From contig DKNF01000079.1 in assembly GCA_002470165.1 (NCBI GenBank), positions 1-6,316 on the forward strand: 6,316 bases of DNA, read 5' to 3'. Shown in pieces: positions 1 to 6,316 of the stretch (position 1 is the first letter of the stretch; every line of letters starts with the position of its first letter). A program made the translations under genes and the position numbers. A model generated the notes under the pieces. That model saw only the letters and a list, made by a program, of their open reading frames with translations, was not told where the DNA came from and did no database searches. The stretch is from Betaproteobacteria bacterium UBA7395 (GTDB lineage Bacteria > Pseudomonadota > Gammaproteobacteria > Burkholderiales > Rhodocyclaceae).

Positions 1-280
1 CGAGCATCTTCGAGCCGCAGGTGGTGCGCCAGCCTTCGGCGCAGAAGATGTCCTTCTGGGCGATGGGAATGCCGGTCAGCGGTCCGGCCGTTCCGGCAGC
101 TATGCGGGCATCGGCCGCAGCGGCCATGGCCAGCGTTTTTTCGCGGTCGACGGTGACGAAGGCGTTGATGTCGGGGTTCAGACGCTCGATCCGGTCGAGA
201 AACAGCGTGCTCAGTTCGACGCTGGAGACTTCCTTGGCTGCCAGGGCCTGCGACAGTTGCTTGAGAGTCTTGTCGATCAT
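1..280 (-). CDS. gatA: Asp/Glu-tRNA amidotransferase subunit A, N-terminal part (cut by window edge)
   Basis: GatA is the glutaminase/amidase subunit of the GatCAB complex: it releases ammonia from glutamine for transamidation of Glu-tRNA(Gln) and/or Asp-tRNA(Asn). Only the first 93 residues are present; the gene continues past position 1. The translation starts [20 protein letters not shown] and reaches [14 protein letters not shown], the amidase-signature stretch. Lys76 there matches the catalytic Lys of the Lys-cisSer-Ser triad; both serines lie beyond the edge. The stretch TTCGSKML at the very edge is also typical of GatA. The start codon overlaps the gatC stop in an ATGA (280-277), and AAGGTG lies 5 bases upstream of it, so translation is probably coupled to gatC. 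gatB is expected next but is not visible. Identification is firm; function is inferred from family. Confidence 0.95.
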   Translation of the reverse strand, partial: MIDKTLKQLSQALAAKEVSSVELSTLFLDRIERLNPDINAFVTVDREKTLAMAAAADARIAAGTAGPLTGIPIAQKDIFCAEGWRTTCGSKML

Positions 281-564
281 TCGATCACCTTCGGCACGAG
301 ATAGAGACCGGCCTCGGTTTCCGGCGCGACGGCCTGGTAGGCGGCGCGCCGGTCGGCCTCGCTGACGGCGTCGGGACGCAGGCGTTGCGAGACGTCCTGC
401 GCGTGCGCCATCGGCTCGACACCGGTGGTGTCGACGGCCTGCATCTGCTCGATCAGTTCGAAGATGCCGTTGAGATGACCCTGGGTGGTCAGGGCCTCGG
501 ATTCGCTGACCTCGATGCGGGCGAGATGGGCAATCCGTTTAACCTGTTCTGGAGTAAGCGACAT
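277..564 (-). CDS. gatC: Asp/Glu-tRNA amidotransferase subunit C
   Basis: This small 95-residue protein wraps around GatA and GatB and stabilises the GatCAB amidotransferase. The length is normal for the family. Visible family marks are the N-terminal [16 protein letters not shown], the helical [20 protein letters not shown] followed by PMAH, and the C-terminal [11 protein letters not shown] chose the ATG at 564-562 because the protein then begins MSLTPEQV, as in homologues. The open frame extends to an ATG at 627, but those 21 extra residues ([21 protein letters not shown]) look like translated leader and would run through the 27-bp palindrome. No clear Shine-Dalgarno precedes position 564; the leader just upstream is pyrimidine-rich (CTTTTTC). 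The gene is first in a leftward gatCA(B) operon divergent from mreB. Confidence 0.96.
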   Translation of the reverse strand: MSLTPEQVKRIAHLARIEVSESEALTTQGHLNGIFELIEQMQAVDTTGVEPMAHAQDVSQRLRPDAVSEADRRAAYQAVAPETEAGLYLVPKVIE

Positions 565-573
565 GGCTTGAAA

Positions 574-600
574 AAGACTTTTTGCGGCGCACAAAGTCTT
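574..600. repeat. 27-bp near-perfect palindrome between gatC and mreB
   Basis: The arms are AAGACTTT (574-581) and AAAGTCTT (593-600), with inner arms TGCG (583-586) and CGCA (588-591) around a central G at 587. Twelve of thirteen symmetric positions pair; the only mismatch is 582/592. It begins 10 bp upstream of the gatC start codon, and its right end touches the proposed -35 of the mreB promoter. It could be an operator for a dimeric regulator, or a hairpin in the gatC leader. The sequence shows the symmetry only; function is inference. Confidence 0.75.
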
Positions 601-627
601 AAAAACGAAAGCGTTGTAAGGTATCAT
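599..627 (+). promoter_or_regulatory. Candidate sigma-70 promoter for the mreBCD-mrdA-rodA operon
   Basis: The best rightward match in the intergenic region is TTAAAA (599-604, 4 of 6 to TTGACA), then 17 bp, then TATCAT (622-627, 5 of 6 to TATAAT). Transcription would start near 634, giving an mreB leader of about 35 nt. The stretch is AT-rich against a GC-rich background. The -35 overlaps the last two bases of the palindrome, so a protein bound there could affect this promoter. On the other strand TATGAT (628-623) could serve as a leftward -10 for gatC, but I find no convincing -35 for it. Confidence 0.5.
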
Positions 628-629
628 AA

Positions 630-1712
<1,083 letters not shown>

Positions 1713-1731
1713 CGCGTCGACCGCAACATTG

Positions 1732-1736
1732 CAGGA
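1732..1736 (+). promoter_or_regulatory. Ribosome binding site that decides the mreC start
   Basis: CAGGA lies 9 bases before the ATG at 1746 and directly abuts an in-frame TTG at 1737. The spacing suits the ATG and excludes the TTG, so MreC should begin MAGTDHAPPPFFKRGP rather than with the three extra residues read from 1737. Confidence 0.65.
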
Positions 1737-1745
1737 TTGATCGCG

Positions 1746-2660
1746 ATGGCCGGCACCGACCACGCTCCACCGCCTTTCTTCAAGCGAGGGCCAGCACCGC
1801 TGGCCCTTCTGACTTTCTATGTCGCCATCTCGCTGGCGCTGTTCGTCGTCGACCTGCGACTGAAAAGCCTCGACCTGCTGCGCCAGAGCATCGCCCTGGT
1901 CACCGACCCGATCCAGCGTATCGCCCAGACACCGGGCAGTCTGGTCGACAACGCGCTCGGCTACCTGCGCGGGCTGGACGACCTGCTTGAAGAAAATGCC
2001 AGCCTCAAGCAGACGCAATTGCAGACCGCGCCGAACCTGCAGCGCCTGGAACACCTGGAAAGCGAGAACGAGCGCCTGCGCAAGCTGCTGGCGGTCAAGG
2101 AGCGGGAAAAAGCCAAGGGCGAAGTGGCCCGGATCATGTACACGGCCCGCGATCCCTTCTCGCACAAGATCATCGTGGACAAGGGCCAGCAATCCGGCAT
2201 CGTTGCCGGCCAGCCGGCCATCGATGAATCCGGCGTGGTCGGCCAGGTAACCCGAACCTTCCCGTTCTCGTCGGAAATCACCCTGATCACCGACAAGGAT
2301 CAGACGGTGCCCGTCCAGGTCGTCCGCAGCGGTCAGCGCTCGGTGGTCTTCGGCCTGGGCAAAGGTCAACTCGAATTGCGCTACATTCCGGCCAACGCCG
2401 ACATCCAGGAAGGCGACCTGCTCGTCACCTCGGGACTCGACGGCGTCTACCTGCCCGGTTTTCCGGTTGCCCGCGTGGTCAGCATCGAAAGGGAACACTC
2501 CTACGCCTTCGCCCGCATCCTGTGCGCCCCCGTTGCCGCCGTCGAGAACTTCGGCGAAGTCCTGGTCCTGTCGCCGCGCCAGGCACAGGCGCCGCGCCCG
2601 CCGGAAGCCTCGGGACGCATCGGCAACACCGGGGCGCCGGTCAAGTCCGGAGATAAATGA
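1746..2660 (+). CDS. mreC: Rod-shape-determining protein MreC
   Basis: MreC is a bitopic inner-membrane protein whose periplasmic part binds PBP2, favours its active state and joins MreB to the wall machinery. The product has 304 residues from the ATG at 1746. In order: a short cytoplasmic N-terminus with the family FFKRGP motif (11-16), one membrane segment (about 18-37, LALLTFYVAISLALFVVDL), a coiled coil (about 70-120, rich in Leu/Glu, e.g. HLESENERLRKLL), the paired beta-barrel domain (about 125-275, with IVDKGQQSGI, ESGVVGQV and TSGLDGVYLPGFPVA), and a Pro/Ala/Gly-rich tail after 278 that is probably disordered. The stop overlaps the mreD start in an ATGA, indicating coupled translation. 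A stable hairpin lies in codons 15-21 and is listed separately. Confidence 0.98.
   Translation: MAGTDHAPPPFFKRGPAPLALLTFYVAISLALFVVDLRLKSLDLLRQSIALVTDPIQRIAQTPGSLVDNALGYLRGLDDLLEENASLKQTQLQTAPNLQRLEHLESENERLRKLLAVKEREKAKGEVARIMYTARDPFSHKIIVDKGQQSGIVAGQPAIDESGVVGQVTRTFPFSSEITLITDKDQTVPVQVVRSGQRSVVFGLGKGQLELRYIPANADIQEGDLLVTSGLDGVYLPGFPVARVVSIEREHSYAFARILCAPVAAVENFGEVLVLSPRQAQAPRPPEASGRIGNTGAPVKSGDK
1787..1807 (+). repeat. Strong GC-rich hairpin inside the start of mreC
   Basis: AGGGCCAGC (1787-1795) pairs perfectly with GCTGGCCCT (1799-1807) around a 3-base loop (ACC). This 9-bp stem starts 41 bases after the mreC start codon and is followed by TTCTGACTTTCT. It encodes part of the conserved RGPAPLAL stretch, so protein constraint may explain it. 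It has no proper U-tract, so I do not call it a terminator. Confidence 0.55.
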
Positions 2661-3181
2661 TGCAGCCAACGTTCTCCTCATCGCGCATCCTGCTGCCGGT
2701 CCGGCCCTGGTTCATCGTTTTCAGCCTGCTCGCAGCCCTCTTGCTGAATTTCCTGCCGACCGCCCACTGGCCCGGCATTCCCGACTGGGTGGCACTGGTG
2801 CTGTGCTTCTGGAGCATCCGCGAGCCCCGTCGGGTCGGCATGGGCTGGGCTTTCGTCCTCGGCCTGATGATGGATGTCGCCGACGGCGCCGCGCTCGGCC
2901 AGCATTGCCTGGCTTACGTCCTGCTGGCCTATATCGCCGCCAGCCAGTCCCGGCGCATCCTGTGGTTTCCGCTGGCCCAGCAGGCCCTGCAGGTGTTGCC
3001 CATGCTGCTGGCCAGCCAGTTCATCCAGCTCGCCATGCGCATGCTGGCCGGCGCCGACTTCCCCGGCTGGGGTTTCCTGATCGGTCCGCTGATCGCCACC
3101 TTCCTGTGGATTCCCGCCACCTTCCTGCTGCTGCTGCCGCAATACCAGCCAGTCGAGCGGGACGAAAACCGTCCGCTCTAA
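2657..3181 (+). CDS. mreD: Rod-shape-determining membrane protein MreD
   Basis: MreD is a small polytopic inner-membrane protein of the elongasome, acting with MreC to control PBP2-RodA. The product has 174 residues, somewhat longer than the E. coli protein, and is dominated by about six hydrophobic segments: roughly 15-34, 41-54, 60-76, 80-95, 102-123 and 137-160. The motif GLMMDVADGAALGQH (69-83) matches the conserved MreD G-x-x-x-D-x-x-x-G-x-x-x-G-x-H pattern. Two in-frame ATGs, at 2657 and 2660, follow GGAG (2649-2652). The second has the better spacing (7 bases), so the protein may lack the first Met. The 2657 ATG overlaps the mreC stop. The family is highly divergent, so the call rests on topology, the motif and its position between mreC and mrdA, which together are decisive. 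Confidence 0.96.
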   Translation: MMQPTFSSSRILLPVRPWFIVFSLLAALLLNFLPTAHWPGIPDWVALVLCFWSIREPRRVGMGWAFVLGLMMDVADGAALGQHCLAYVLLAYIAASQSRRILWFPLAQQALQVLPMLLASQFIQLAMRMLAGADFPGWGFLIGPLIATFLWIPATFLLLLPQYQPVERDENRPL

Positions 3182-3193
3182 CCGCCGTCGGCA

Positions 3194-5125
3194 ATGAACG
3201 ACTTCCATCACAGCGAACAGGACTCGGATCGCTTCCGCAACCGCCTCGTCATCGCCGGCAGCTTCGTCCTGCTATGTTTTGCCCTGCTCTTCGGACGCTT
3301 TTTCTATCTGCAGGTGCTGCAGCACGAGTATTACGCGACGCGTGCCGAAAGCAATCGCATCTCGCTGGTGCCGGTGATGCCCAACCGCGGCAATATCGAG
3401 GATCGCAACGGCGTCATTCTGGCGCGCAATTATTCGGCATTCACGCTCGAAATCACCCCGTCGAAAACCCTGGGCCTCGAAGAGACCATCGACCAGCTGG
3501 GCGAGATCGTCGAAATCCAGCTCAAGGACAGGCGGCGCTTCAAACGCCTGCTTGAGGAGTCGAAAAACTTCGAATCCATTCCCATCCGTACCCGCCTGAC
3601 CGACGAGGAAGTCGCCCGCTTTGCCGCCCATCGCTATCGCTTCCCCGGCGTCGAGGTCAAGGCCAGGCTGTTCCGCCAGTATCCGGAAAACTCGCTGGCC
3701 GCGCATGCGATCGGCTACATCAGCCGGATCAACGCCAAGGACAAGGAGATGATCGAGGCCAGCGGGCATGACGCGAACTACAAGGGCACCGAGCATATCG
3801 GCAAGATCGGCCTGGAAGCCCATTACGAATTCGAACTGCACGGCACCGCCGGTTACGAACAGGTCGAGGTCGATGCCGGCGGGCGCGCCGTGCGCGTCCT
3901 CTCGCAAACGCCGCCGACCCCCGGCAACAACCTAAAACTGACGCTGGATGCCGAGTTGCAGCGGGTCGCCGAGCAGGCTTTCGGCGGCCGCCGCGGATCG
4001 CTGGCTGCCATCGATCCGAGCAACGGCGCGGTTCTCGCCCTCGTCTCCTCGCCCGCCTTCGACCCCAACCTGTTTGTCGACGGCATCCGCTTCGACGATT
4101 GGGATGAACTGAACAATCATCCGGACAAACCCCTGCTCAACCGCGCCATCTACAGCACCTACCCGCCGGGTTCGACCTTCAAGCCGCTGATGGCGCTGGG
4201 CGCGCTGACCACGGGCAAGCGCACCCCCGGCCAGGCCATCGCCGACCCCGGCTTCTTCAACTTCGGCAACCGCCGCTTCATGGACGACAAGGTCGGCGGT
4301 CACGGCATGGTCGACATGCACAAGTCCATCGTCGTCTCGTGCAACACCTATTACTACGTCCTCGCCAACGACATGGGCATCGACAACATCGCCCGCTTCA
4401 TGGGCGACCTCGGTCTCGGCCGGCGGACGGAAATCGACATTCCGGGCGAAGCGACCGGCATCCTCCCCTCGCCCGAATGGAAGCAGCGACGCTTCAAGAA
4501 ACGCGAACAACAGAAATGGTATCCGGGCGAGACCATTTCCATCGGCATCGGCCAGGGTTACAACGCCTATTCGACCCTGCACATGGCCCATGCCCTGGCC
4601 AATGTGCTCAATTACGGCCAGGTCTTCCGGCCGCATCTGGTCCATTCGATCACCAATCCGACGACCGGCGAGGTACGCATGGTCGAACCGCAGCCGATTC
4701 GCCAGATCGCGCTCAAGCGCGAGCATGTCGAGGTCGTCAAGCGCGGCATGGCCGGGGTCGTCAAGGAGGGCACCGGTGCCCGCGTCTTTGCCGGCGCCGC
4801 CTACGAATCCGGCGGCAAGACCGGGACGGCCCAGGTATTCAGCCTGAAGAGCGGCCAGAAATATGTCGCCGGCCAGGTCCGCGAACGCCTGCGCGACCAC
4901 TCCTGGTACGTCGCCTTCGCTCCGGTGGACGATCCCAAGATCGTCGTCGCCGTGATGGTCGAAAACGGCGGTTTCGGTGCCCAGTCGGCGGCACCGATCG
5001 CCCGCCAGTTGTTCGACTACCACCTGACCGGAAAGCGGCCGGGCGGCCCGGCGCCTGAAGTCGACAGTCCGGACGAAGAGGAAACCCACGAACTGATCCA
5101 GGAGGGCACCGATGAAGCTGATTAA
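3194..5125 (+). CDS. mrdA: Penicillin-binding protein 2, elongasome transpeptidase
   Basis: PBP2 is the monofunctional class B transpeptidase (DD-transpeptidase) that crosslinks side-wall peptidoglycan with RodA and is the target of mecillinam. It has 643 residues; the E. coli protein is about 633. In order: a short cytoplasmic N-terminus, one membrane anchor (about 17-40), the pedestal/dimerisation region (about 45-235, with NRGNIEDRNGVILARN), and the transpeptidase domain (about 248-612). The catalytic motifs are all present: STFK with nucleophile Ser327 (327-330), SCN (382-384) and KTGTA (542-546). After 613 the protein ends in an acidic tail rich in Glu/Asp. An in-frame stop, the TAA of mreD, lies 15 bases upstream, so ATG 3194 is the earliest possible ATG and is required to include the anchor. 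No good Shine-Dalgarno precedes it; the gap to mreD is 12 bases. The last 14 bases overlap rodA. The RodA partner downstream separates it from the division paralogue PBP3/FtsI. Confidence 0.98.
   Translation: MNDFHHSEQDSDRFRNRLVIAGSFVLLCFALLFGRFFYLQVLQHEYYATRAESNRISLVPVMPNRGNIEDRNGVILARNYSAFTLEITPSKTLGLEETIDQLGEIVEIQLKDRRRFKRLLEESKNFESIPIRTRLTDEEVARFAAHRYRFPGVEVKARLFRQYPENSLAAHAIGYISRINAKDKEMIEASGHDANYKGTEHIGKIGLEAHYEFELHGTAGYEQVEVDAGGRAVRVLSQTPPTPGNNLKLTLDAELQRVAEQAFGGRRGSLAAIDPSNGAVLALVSSPAFDPNLFVDGIRFDDWDELNNHPDKPLLNRAIYSTYPPGSTFKPLMALGALTTGKRTPGQAIADPGFFNFGNRRFMDDKVGGHGMVDMHKSIVVSCNTYYYVLANDMGIDNIARFMGDLGLGRRTEIDIPGEATGILPSPEWKQRRFKKREQQKWYPGETISIGIGQGYNAYSTLHMAHALANVLNYGQVFRPHLVHSITNPTTGEVRMVEPQPIRQIALKREHVEVVKRGMAGVVKEGTGARVFAGAAYESGGKTGTAQVFSLKSGQKYVAGQVRERLRDHSWYVAFAPVDDPKIVVAVMVENGGFGAQSAAPIARQLFDYHLTGKRPGGPAPEVDSPDEEETHELIQEGTDEAD
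5100..5105 (+). promoter_or_regulatory. Consensus ribosome binding site of rodA
   Basis: A perfect AGGAGG lies 6 bases before the ATG at 5112, inside the 3' end of mrdA. It is the strongest ribosome binding site in the window and fixes the rodA start. Confidence 0.85.
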
Positions 5126-6215
5126 GCGCATCATCCAGAATATCTTTGCCCACCTCGACATGCCGCTTTTCCTGATCGTCATGGCATTGATGGGTATCGG
5201 CCTGATGACCATCTATTCGGCAACATCGAGCGACGGTTTCTGGAAGCTGGACAAGCAACTGATCAACATCGCCGCCTCTACGGCCGTCATGCTGCTGGTA
5301 GCCCGGACGCCGCCCCAGACGCTGATGCGCTTTGCCGTTCCGCTTTACGTAATCGGTGTCGTACTGCTGCTCGGGGTCGCGCTGTTCGGCATCGTGGTGA
5401 ATGGCTCGCGCCGCTGGATTTCGCTCGGCCTGATGCGTATCCAGCCATCCGAGATCATGAAGATCGCCATGCCGCTGATGCTGGCCTGGTACTTCCACAA
5501 GCACGAATCGATGCTGAGGGCCCGGCATTTCGCCATTGCCACCGCCATCCTGCTCGTCCCCATCATCTTCGTGCTCAAGCAACCCGACCTCGGCACCTCG
5601 CTGCTGATCGGCGCAGCCGGCTTCTTCGTCATCTTCTTCGCCGGTCTGCCGTGGAAGATCATGCTCGGCCTGGGTGCCGCCGCCGGCGCCGCCATGCCCT
5701 TTGCCTGGAACATGCTGCACGACTACCAGCGACGTCGCGTGCTGACCTTGCTCGACCCAACCTCGGACCCGCTTGGCGCCGGTTATCACATCATCCAGTC
5801 GACGATCGCCATCGGCTCGGGCGGCGGGTTGGGCAAAGGTTATCTCAACGGCACCCAGACCCACCTGGAATTCATCCCGGAAAAACACACCGATTTCATC
5901 TTCGCCGTTTTTTCCGAGGAATGGGGGCTGCTCGGCAACGGCATCCTACTGATCCTGTTCACGCTGCTGATCGGCCGCGGGCTGATGATCGCCGCCGCTG
6001 CGCCGACCATGTTCTCGCGCCTGCTGGCTGCCGCCCTGACCCTGGTCTTCTTCATCTACGCCTTCGTCAACATGGGCATGGTCTCGGGTATCCTGCCGGT
6101 GGTCGGCGTTCCGCTGCCCTTCATCAGCTATGGCGGCACGGCACTGCTGACCCTGATGCTGGGCGTCGGCATCCTGATGAGCATCCATACCCACCGCATG
6201 CTGGTAAAGAAATGA
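5112..6215 (+). CDS. rodA: SEDS peptidoglycan glycosyltransferase RodA
   Basis: RodA (also mrdB) polymerises lipid II into glycan strands at the periplasmic face of the inner membrane and forms the elongasome synthase with PBP2. The product has 367 residues, against about 370 in E. coli, and about ten membrane segments. SEDS family marks: GSRRWISLGLMRIQPSEIMK (98-117), KQPDLGTS (156-163), the periplasmic loop FIPEKHTDFIFAV (254-266) with Asp261 at the position of the essential aspartate (E. coli Asp262), and the C-terminal signature PLPFISYGGTALL (334-346). Pairing with PBP2 and the absence of the FtsW-type context (murG, ftsQ) make it RodA rather than FtsW. It overlaps mrdA by 14 bases and its stop overlaps the next gene in an ATGA, so it lies inside a tightly packed operon. 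Confidence 0.98.
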   Translation: MKLIKRIIQNIFAHLDMPLFLIVMALMGIGLMTIYSATSSDGFWKLDKQLINIAASTAVMLLVARTPPQTLMRFAVPLYVIGVVLLLGVALFGIVVNGSRRWISLGLMRIQPSEIMKIAMPLMLAWYFHKHESMLRARHFAIATAILLVPIIFVLKQPDLGTSLLIGAAGFFVIFFAGLPWKIMLGLGAAAGAAMPFAWNMLHDYQRRRVLTLLDPTSDPLGAGYHIIQSTIAIGSGGGLGKGYLNGTQTHLEFIPEKHTDFIFAVFSEEWGLLGNGILLILFTLLIGRGLMIAAAAPTMFSRLLAAALTLVFFIYAFVNMGMVSGILPVVGVPLPFISYGGTALLTLMLGVGILMSIHTHRMLVKK

Positions 6216-6316
6216 CCGCTTCCCTTCGCCTGCTGGCCCCCCTGACTTTCACCCTGTTGCTGGCCGCCTGCGGCAGCCAGCCGGAGCGGCCGGTAAGCGG
6301 CACGCCGACTGCCGGC
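6212..6316 (+). CDS. Outer-membrane lipoprotein, N-terminus only; probably RlpA
   Basis: The frame opens at an ATG overlapping the rodA stop (ATGA, 6212-6215) and stays open for 35 codons to the window edge. The product starts MTASLRLLAPLTFTLLLAAC, a clear type II signal peptide: Arg6, a hydrophobic core, then the lipobox Leu-Ala-Ala-Cys with lipidated Cys20. Gly at +2 (no Asp) predicts transport to the outer membrane by Lol. The following GSQPERPVSGTPTAG is a Pro/Gly/Ser-rich linker with no diagnostic domain. In proteobacterial gene order, rodA is commonly followed by rlpA (septal/lytic transglycosylase with DPBB and SPOR domains) or mltB, sometimes with dacC after. The linker resembles RlpA more to me, but the conserved domains lie outside the window, so I assign no symbol. 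The ribosome binding site is weak, so coupling to rodA is likely. Confidence 0.82.
   Translation, partial: MTASLRLLAPLTFTLLLAACGSQPERPVSGTPTAG

Noticed and set aside
565..627. The upstream ATG at 627 as the gatC start, adding 21 residues
   Set aside because: The added residues are not GatC-like and would translate the palindrome. MSLTPEQV at 564 matches the normal GatC N-terminus.
2467..3555. A 362-codon plus-strand frame across the end of mreC, mreD and the start of mrdA
   Set aside because: It runs out of frame through three well-identified genes, and its product is Arg/Pro/Ala-rich without family features.
3932..5212. A 426-codon minus-strand frame antisense to mrdA, and a 349-codon one (4839-5888) antisense to mrdA/rodA
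   Set aside because: Same cause: shadow frames of strongly biased coding sequence, with no domain motifs and no ribosome binding site or promoter that I could support.

Overview
The window reads as ordinary, conserved chromosome from a GC-rich Betaproteobacterium. The end of MreB ([12 protein letters not shown]...LGSIF), the gatCAB operon diverging from mre, and the order mreB-mreC-mreD-mrdA-rodA-lipoprotein fit Rhodocyclales-like bacteria (Dechloromonas/Azonexus relatives) best. That placement is from memory of family features, not from a search. There is no sign of mobile elements, CRISPR, tRNA or rRNA, phage or recent transfer, and codon use is uniform.

Layout. On the minus strand at the left, gatC (277-564) leads into gatA, whose first 93 codons (280 down to 1) are present before the window edge. 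These encode subunits of the tRNA-dependent amidotransferase that corrects mischarged Glu-tRNA(Gln) and/or Asp-tRNA(Asn). A 104-bp AT-richer gap (565-668) separates gatC from mreB. It holds a near-perfect 27-bp palindrome (574-600) and a plausible sigma-70 promoter for the rightward genes.

On the plus strand, mreB (669-1712), mreC (1746-2660), mreD (2657-3181), mrdA/PBP2 (3194-5125) and rodA/mrdB (5112-6215) are packed with gaps of at most 33 bp or with overlaps, so they look like one operon. A lipoprotein gene starts at 6212 and runs off the right edge. From its context and signal peptide it is probably rlpA, less likely mltB or another envelope lipoprotein.

How the genes work together: they encode the rod (elongasome) complex. 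MreB filaments lie under the inner membrane. MreC and MreD link them to the periplasm and activate PBP2. RodA (SEDS glycosyltransferase) polymerises lipid II and PBP2 crosslinks the new strand into the side wall. All catalytic motifs checked (PBP2 SxxK/SxN/KTG, RodA HTDF aspartate, MreB phosphate loops) are intact. I found no previously undescribed system. The features most worth a second look are the palindrome beside the mreB promoter, a strong hairpin just inside mreC, and the uneven ribosome-binding sites along the operon.
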